Assembly (NCBI GenBank): GCA_913775725.1
Contig: CAJYNG010000020.1
Span: 1 to 64,000 of the forward strand
DNA from: an uncultured Stenotrophomonas sp.
GTDB taxonomy: Bacteria; Pseudomonadota; Gammaproteobacteria; Xanthomonadales; Xanthomonadaceae
DNA: 64,000 nt
Direction of reading: 5' to 3'
Position numbers and translations under genes: made by a program. The notes beneath the pieces are model-generated. The model saw nothing but the letters and a program-made list of their open reading frames with translations, ran no database searches and had not been told where the DNA came from. Shown here in pieces: positions 59,860 through 64,000 of the stretch. Position 1 is the stretch's first letter. Each line of letters begins with the position of its first letter.

Positions 59860-60028
59860 GACGGTCCAGCGCGGTGCGTGAAGAACGGGCAAGCGTGCCA
59901 GCGGCACGCGCCAGCGTCCAGCCCCACAGCATTGCAGATAGCTACGGATGCAACCAATTGCGCACTGCACCATGGGCGCTTCGATCTGGCATAGTGGTCA
60001 GCCCCTGTCCCACTGGCCGTGTTGCCCC

Positions 60029-61270
60029 ATGTCGCCGAAGAAGACCTCGTTCCCGAAGCAGGATATCCGCGTACTGTTGCTGGAGGGGGTCAGCCAGACC
60101 GCCGTGGAGGTGTTCAGCGCCGCCGGCTACAGCCAGATCGAGGCGCACACCAAGGCGCTGCCCGAAGACGAACTGAAGGCACGCATCGCCGAGGCGCACA
60201 TCGTCGGCATCCGCTCGCGCACCCAACTCAGCGCCGAGGTGCTGGCCGAGGCCAAGCGCCTGATCGCGGTGGGCTGCTTCTGCATCGGCACCAACCAGGT
60301 CGACCTGGATGCGGCCGAACTGGCCGGCATCCCGGTATTCAACGCGCCCTATTCCAACACCCGCAGCGTGGCCGAGCTGGTGATCGCCGAGGCCATCATG
60401 CTGACCCGTGGCATTCCGCAGAAGAACGCCGAATGCCATCGCGGCGGCTGGTCGAAGTCGGCCAGCGGCAGCCATGAAGTGCGCGGCAAGACGCTGGGCA
60501 TCATCGGCTACGGCCACATCGGCACCCAGGTCGGCGTACTGGCCGAATCGCTGGGCATGCAGGTGATCTTCCACGACGTGGAAACCAAGCTGGCACTGGG
60601 CAATGCCCGCGCCGCGGCCAGCCTGGACGACCTGCTGGCACGCGCCGACATCGTCACCCTGCACGTGCCGGAGACCCCGTCCACGCAGTGGATGATCGGC
60701 AGCACCGAGCTGGCGAAGATGCGCAAGGGCGCGCACCTGATCAACGCCGCGCGCGGCACCGTGGTCGACATCGATGCACTGGACGCGGCCTTGGCCAGCG
60801 GCCACGTCGGTGGCGCCGCGCTGGACGTGTTCCCGGTCGAGCCGAAGGGCAACGGCGACATCTTCGAATCGCCGCTGACCCGCCACGACAACGTGATCCT
60901 GACCCCGCACGTGGGCGGCAGCACGCTGGAAGCACAGGACAACATCGGCATCGAAGTGGCGGCCAAGCTGGTGCGCTACAGCGACAACGGCAGCACCCTG
61001 TCGGCAGTCAACTTCCCGGAAGTGACCCTGCCCGAGCACGCCGACAGCCTGCGCCTGCTGCACATCCACCAGAACGTGCCGGGCGTACTGTCCAAGGTCA
61101 ACGAGATCTTCTCGCGCCACAACGTCAACATCGACGGCCAGTTCCTGCGCACCGACCCGAAGGTGGGCTACGTGGTGATCGACATCACCGCCAGCGAGGA
61201 GCAGGCCGCCGCCGTGCGCGACGAGCTGGCCGCGATCTCGGGCACGCTGCGTACGCGCATCCTGTACTGA
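60029..61270 (+). CDS. serA: D-3-phosphoglycerate dehydrogenase
   Basis: 413 residues (E. coli 410). 2-hydroxyacid dehydrogenase fold with VGCFCIGTNQVDLDAAELAG, NAD motif IGYGHIGTQVGVLAESLG, catalytic Arg in INAARGTVVDIDAL and His in LTPHVGGSTLEAQDN; C-terminal ACT domain (about 340-413, HQNVPGVLSKVNEIFSRHNV) for serine feedback. First step of serine synthesis; reduces 2-oxoglutarate to D-2-hydroxyglutarate as a side reaction. Confidence 0.95.
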   Translation: MSPKKTSFPKQDIRVLLLEGVSQTAVEVFSAAGYSQIEAHTKALPEDELKARIAEAHIVGIRSRTQLSAEVLAEAKRLIAVGCFCIGTNQVDLDAAELAGIPVFNAPYSNTRSVAELVIAEAIMLTRGIPQKNAECHRGGWSKSASGSHEVRGKTLGIIGYGHIGTQVGVLAESLGMQVIFHDVETKLALGNARAAASLDDLLARADIVTLHVPETPSTQWMIGSTELAKMRKGAHLINAARGTVVDIDALDAALASGHVGGAALDVFPVEPKGNGDIFESPLTRHDNVILTPHVGGSTLEAQDNIGIEVAAKLVRYSDNGSTLSAVNFPEVTLPEHADSLRLLHIHQNVPGVLSKVNEIFSRHNVNIDGQFLRTDPKVGYVVIDITASEEQAAAVRDELAAISGTLRTRILY

Positions 61271-61291
61271 CGCGGATCCCGCCATGCACTT

Positions 61292-61358
61292 GTAGAGCCG
61301 AGCCCATGCTCGGCTGCGGTTCCGGCCCGCATTGAGCCGAGCATCGGCTCGGCTCTAC
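61292..61358. repeat. SMAG dimer
   Basis: GTAG 61292, gagccgagcccatgctcggc, then gagccgagcatcggctcggctc and CTAC. It lies between convergent serA and the Nudix gene. Confidence 0.85.
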
Positions 61359-61364
61359 AGGTTG

Positions 61365-61934
61365 CTAGCGTGCCAACCAGCGGTGTGCCATGCGTTGCAT
61401 CGACTCATCCGATTCCGGATCGGCCGCGACCTCGGCGATCGGCCGCCAGGCCAGGTCCAGCGATTCTTCGCTGAGTACGAAGGCCTCACCACCCAGCGCC
61501 CGGATCACGAAACGCACGTCGTAGTGCCAGTGCCCCGGCACGTCCTTGCGCTCCGGAATCCAATGCTTGTCGATGTCGAAGATGGCCGGGTCTTCCAGCA
61601 CCAGGCCGCTCAGGCCGGACTCCTCCTCGGCTTCCTTCAGCGCCACCCGGGCCAGGTCGCGGTCGCCGTCGGCGTGGCCGCCCAGCTGCAGCCAGCGCTG
61701 CAGCTTGCGGTGGTGGGTCAGCAGCAGGCGCTGGCCGTCGGCGCTGACCAGCCAGCAGCTGGCGGTGAAGTGGCCAGCCAGCCGTTCGCGCCGGAACGGA
61801 TCTTCCGGATCGTCCAGCAATATGCCGAATTCGGCAGCCAGTGCGTCGTGGGCGGGCTCACGGCGGGCATAGTCCCGCAGCAGGCCACGCAGGCGATCGT
61901 CAAGCACGGCAAGGGTTTCGGCGGTCTGGCTCAT
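61365..61934 (-). CDS. Nudix hydrolase
   Basis: 189 residues from ATG 61934 (61979 is also possible). The Nudix helix is LGGHADGDRDLARVALKEAEEESG (written in part: GGHADGDRDLARVAL then KEAEEES); the usual first Glu at position seven after G is not obvious, but the metal-binding EExxG core is present. Substrate unknown. No operon partner; it converges on serA. Confidence 0.8.
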   Translation of the reverse strand: MSQTAETLAVLDDRLRGLLRDYARREPAHDALAAEFGILLDDPEDPFRRERLAGHFTASCWLVSADGQRLLLTHHRKLQRWLQLGGHADGDRDLARVALKEAEEESGLSGLVLEDPAIFDIDKHWIPERKDVPGHWHYDVRFVIRALGGEAFVLSEESLDLAWRPIAEVAADPESDESMQRMAHRWLAR

Positions 61935-62112
61935 GAATGGGCGACGTTTGGAAAAATACTGCTCATTATCGCCGTTCATTGTTGCGATTGCGCTTGTGCG
62001 TTGGCTTCAGCTTTGGCTAAGGTACAGCGGGCCGTTCGCGCGGCCTTCACCATTCCAGGGTTGCCGGCAACGTATCGGCGGCCCACCCAATCCGATCACT
62101 AGGAAGTACTGC

Positions 62113-63588
62113 ATGCTGAAAGCTCTGTTGAGGGTCAAGCCGGTTGAACCGGCCGGGCACGTCGATGCTGGCGAACCCATCGAAGGCAGCCTGGACGGCG
62201 AAGCCACGTTGAAACGGACCCTCACGGCTAAACACCTCATCCTGCTTGGCGTGGGTGCGGTGATCGGCGCAGGTATCTTCGTGCTGACCGGCCAGGCCGC
62301 AGCCAACCACGCTGGCCCGGCAGTGATGCTGTCGTTCGTCATCGCCGGTTTCGCCTGCGCCCTGGCGGGCCTGTGCTACGCCGAGTTCGCGGCGATGATG
62401 CCGGTTTCCGGCAGTGCCTACTCCTATTCCTACGCCACCCTCGGCGAAGGCATGGCCTGGTTCATCGGCTGGTGCCTGGTGCTGGAATACCTGTTCGCCT
62501 CGGCCTCGGTCGCGGTGGGCTGGTCGGCGTACCTGATCAGCTTCATCACCACCACGCTGCACATGCCGTTCCCGGATGCACTCAGCGCGGCCCCGATTGC
62601 CTGGACCGGCAGCGAGTTCATCGCCTCGGGCAAGCTGTTCAATCTGCCAGCGGTGCTGATCGTGGCGGCGGTGTCCGGCCTGCTGTACGTGGGCGTGACC
62701 CAGTCGGCGTTCGTCAATGCCATCATCGTGGCGATCAAGGTCACCGTCATCTGCCTGTTCATCGGCATCGGCGCGGCCCACATCGACCCGGCCAACTGGC
62801 AGCCGTTCATCCCGGAAAACACCGGCGTACCGGGTGAGTTCGGCTGGAGCGGCGTGTTCCGCGCGGCCACCATCGTGTTCTTCGCCTACATCGGCTTCGA
62901 TGCGGTCTCCACCGCCGCCGGCGAAACCAAGGATCCGCAGCGCAACATGCCGATCGGCCTGCTTGGCTCGCTGGCGGTGTGCACCATCGTCTACATCATC
63001 GTCTGTGCGGTGCTGACCGGCATGATGCCGTACCACCTGCTGGGCACCGACAAGCCAGTGGCCACCGCGCTGGAGCCCTACCCGACCCTGTCCTGGCTGA
63101 AGACGTTCGTGGAGATCGGCGCCATCGCCGGCCTGTCCTCGGTGGTGCTGGTGATGATGATGGGCCAGACCCGCATCGCCTACACCATTTCCCGCGACGG
63201 CCTGCTGCCGAAGTTCTTCGGCAAGGTCCACGCCCGCTTCCGCACTCCGTACGTCGCCACCATCGTGGTCGGCGTGATTGCTGCCGCGCTGGCCGGCCTG
63301 GTGCCGCTGAACGTGCTGGGTGAACTGGTGTCGATGGGCACCCTGCTGGCCTTCGCCACGGTCTGCATCGGCGTGCTGGTGCTGCGCTACTCCAAGCCGG
63401 ACCTGCACCGTCCGTTCCGCGTGCCGATGGTGTGGATCATCTGCCCGCTGGGCGCGGCCACCTGCCTGTTCCTGTTCTGGCAGGCGTTCGTGGTCCACTG
63501 GCACCTGTTCGTTGGCTGGACGCTGCTCGGCCTGCTGATCTACCTGGGCTACGGCATCCGCAACAGCAAGCTGGCCAAGTCGCCCTGA
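62113..63588 (+). CDS. APC-family amino acid permease
   Basis: 491 residues, about 12 helices. GVGAVIGAGIFVLTGQAAAN near residue 46 carries the substrate-backbone GxGxG motif of the APC family, and FFAYIGFDAVSTAAGETKDP the second. It resembles YfnA/CAT-type cationic or neutral amino acid exchangers. ATG 62113 is preceded by AGGAAG. A paralogue follows. Confidence 0.85.
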   Translation: MLKALLRVKPVEPAGHVDAGEPIEGSLDGEATLKRTLTAKHLILLGVGAVIGAGIFVLTGQAAANHAGPAVMLSFVIAGFACALAGLCYAEFAAMMPVSGSAYSYSYATLGEGMAWFIGWCLVLEYLFASASVAVGWSAYLISFITTTLHMPFPDALSAAPIAWTGSEFIASGKLFNLPAVLIVAAVSGLLYVGVTQSAFVNAIIVAIKVTVICLFIGIGAAHIDPANWQPFIPENTGVPGEFGWSGVFRAATIVFFAYIGFDAVSTAAGETKDPQRNMPIGLLGSLAVCTIVYIIVCAVLTGMMPYHLLGTDKPVATALEPYPTLSWLKTFVEIGAIAGLSSVVLVMMMGQTRIAYTISRDGLLPKFFGKVHARFRTPYVATIVVGVIAAALAGLVPLNVLGELVSMGTLLAFATVCIGVLVLRYSKPDLHRPFRVPMVWIICPLGAATCLFLFWQAFVVHWHLFVGWTLLGLLIYLGYGIRNSKLAKSP

Positions 63589-63596
63589 TCCGCCTA

Positions 63597-63627
63597 CGGG
63601 CCGGCCTCGCGCCGGCCCGTCCGTTTT
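63597..63627 (+). terminator. Terminator hairpin between the permeases
   Basis: Stem cgggccggc / gccggcccg with a five-base loop followed by tccgtttt. Confidence 0.65.
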
Positions 63628-63670
63628 CCCCGCGCGCCGGCCACGGCGCGCTTCGACAAGACCACCACAC

Positions 63671-64000
63671 ATGTTCAAGCAACTGTGGGCCACCAAGCAC
63701 CCGCATGCCGCCCATGAAGACGCCAACGGCCTGAGCCTGCGCCGCCACCTCGGCCCCTGGGGGCTGACCGCCCTGGGCATCGGCGCGGTGATCGGCGGCG
63801 GCATTTTCGTCATCACCGGCCAGGCCGCCGCCAACCACGCCGGCCCGGCCATCATGCTGTCCTTCGTGCTGGCCGCCATCTGCTGCGCCTTCTGCGCGTT
63901 GGCCTACGCCGAGTTCGCGTCGATGGTGCCGGTCTCCGGCAGCGCCTACACCTACACCTACGCCACCTTCGGCGAGCTCTCGGCCTGGTTCATCGGCTGG
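63671..64000 (+). CDS. APC-family amino acid permease, N-terminal part (partial)
   Basis: The first 110 codons of a second permease, starting ATG 63671 (MFKQLWATKHPHAAHE) and running past the window end. IGAVIGGGIFVITGQAAANH and MVPVSGSAYTYTYATF follow the preceding gene closely, so this is a tandem paralogue. Substrate not determined. Confidence 0.85.
   Translation, partial: MFKQLWATKHPHAAHEDANGLSLRRHLGPWGLTALGIGAVIGGGIFVITGQAAANHAGPAIMLSFVLAAICCAFCALAYAEFASMVPVSGSAYTYTYATFGELSAWFIGW

Overview
The window is high-GC gammaproteobacterial chromosome and matches the Stenotrophomonas maltophilia complex (Xanthomonadaceae). Three things point there: a DSF quorum-sensing cluster with a double-length RpfC sensor, an RND pump with a divergent two-component system in the arrangement of smeYZ/smeRySy, and many short GTAG-headed palindromes of the SMAG type between genes. 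Almost all genes are chromosomal core or lineage-typical. I see no phage, plasmid, IS element or CRISPR array, and no RNA gene.

Layout. 0-10 kb: the 3' part of aconitase (acnA/rpfA), whose first 71 bases in the window are inverted; then the choline-to-betaine locus (betT divergent from betIBA around a perfect BetI-type palindrome). 7.6-14.3 kb: the DSF system, with rpfB (acyl-CoA ligase) and rpfF (DSF synthase) facing rpfG-rpfC (HD-GYP regulator and hybrid sensor kinase). 14.5-22 kb: lysS and prfB (with its programmed frameshift), separated by an acetolactate synthase/aldehyde dehydrogenase pair, an XRE-MmyB regulator and a 0.6 kb field of nested hairpin repeats. 22-28.5 kb: an envelope-like group (LytTR regulator, acyltransferase, PAP2 phosphatase, large VIT protein). 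28.5-39.6 kb: the rest of the rpf neighbourhood (recJ, rpfE, greA, carB, carA, dapB) with a tandem pair of DUF1176 proteins. 39.6-42.1 kb: SDR/MerR/quinone reductase group and an orphan gene flanked by direct repeats. 42.1-44.6 kb: feoA-feoB-small Cys-tail protein for ferrous iron uptake. 44.6-49.5 kb: leucine catabolism remnant (liuC, VOC, liuE), HSD10-like dehydrogenase, EF-P-like efpL, two lipoproteins. 49.6-56.2 kb: smeYZ efflux and its regulator pair. 56.2-64 kb: a DUF4105/DUF2388 pair, a D-2-hydroxyglutarate dehydrogenase divergent from serA, a Nudix hydrolase and two tandem APC amino acid permeases, the second cut by the window end.

How the genes work together: betT/betIBA import and oxidise choline under BetI control. 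RpfF makes the DSF fatty-acid signal, RpfB handles acyl-CoA/DSF turnover, and RpfC/RpfG convert the signal into cyclic-di-GMP breakdown. SerA and the neighbouring FAD dehydrogenase probably form a cycle that removes D-2-hydroxyglutarate made by SerA. SmeY and SmeZ need an outer-membrane channel encoded elsewhere.

Most unusual are the inverted 71-bp end inside aconitase, the two inverted copies of a modular hairpin element whose stems differ but stay self-complementary, the fused double sensor of RpfC, and the SMAG GTAG heads that double as stop codons. No wholly new multi-gene system was found.
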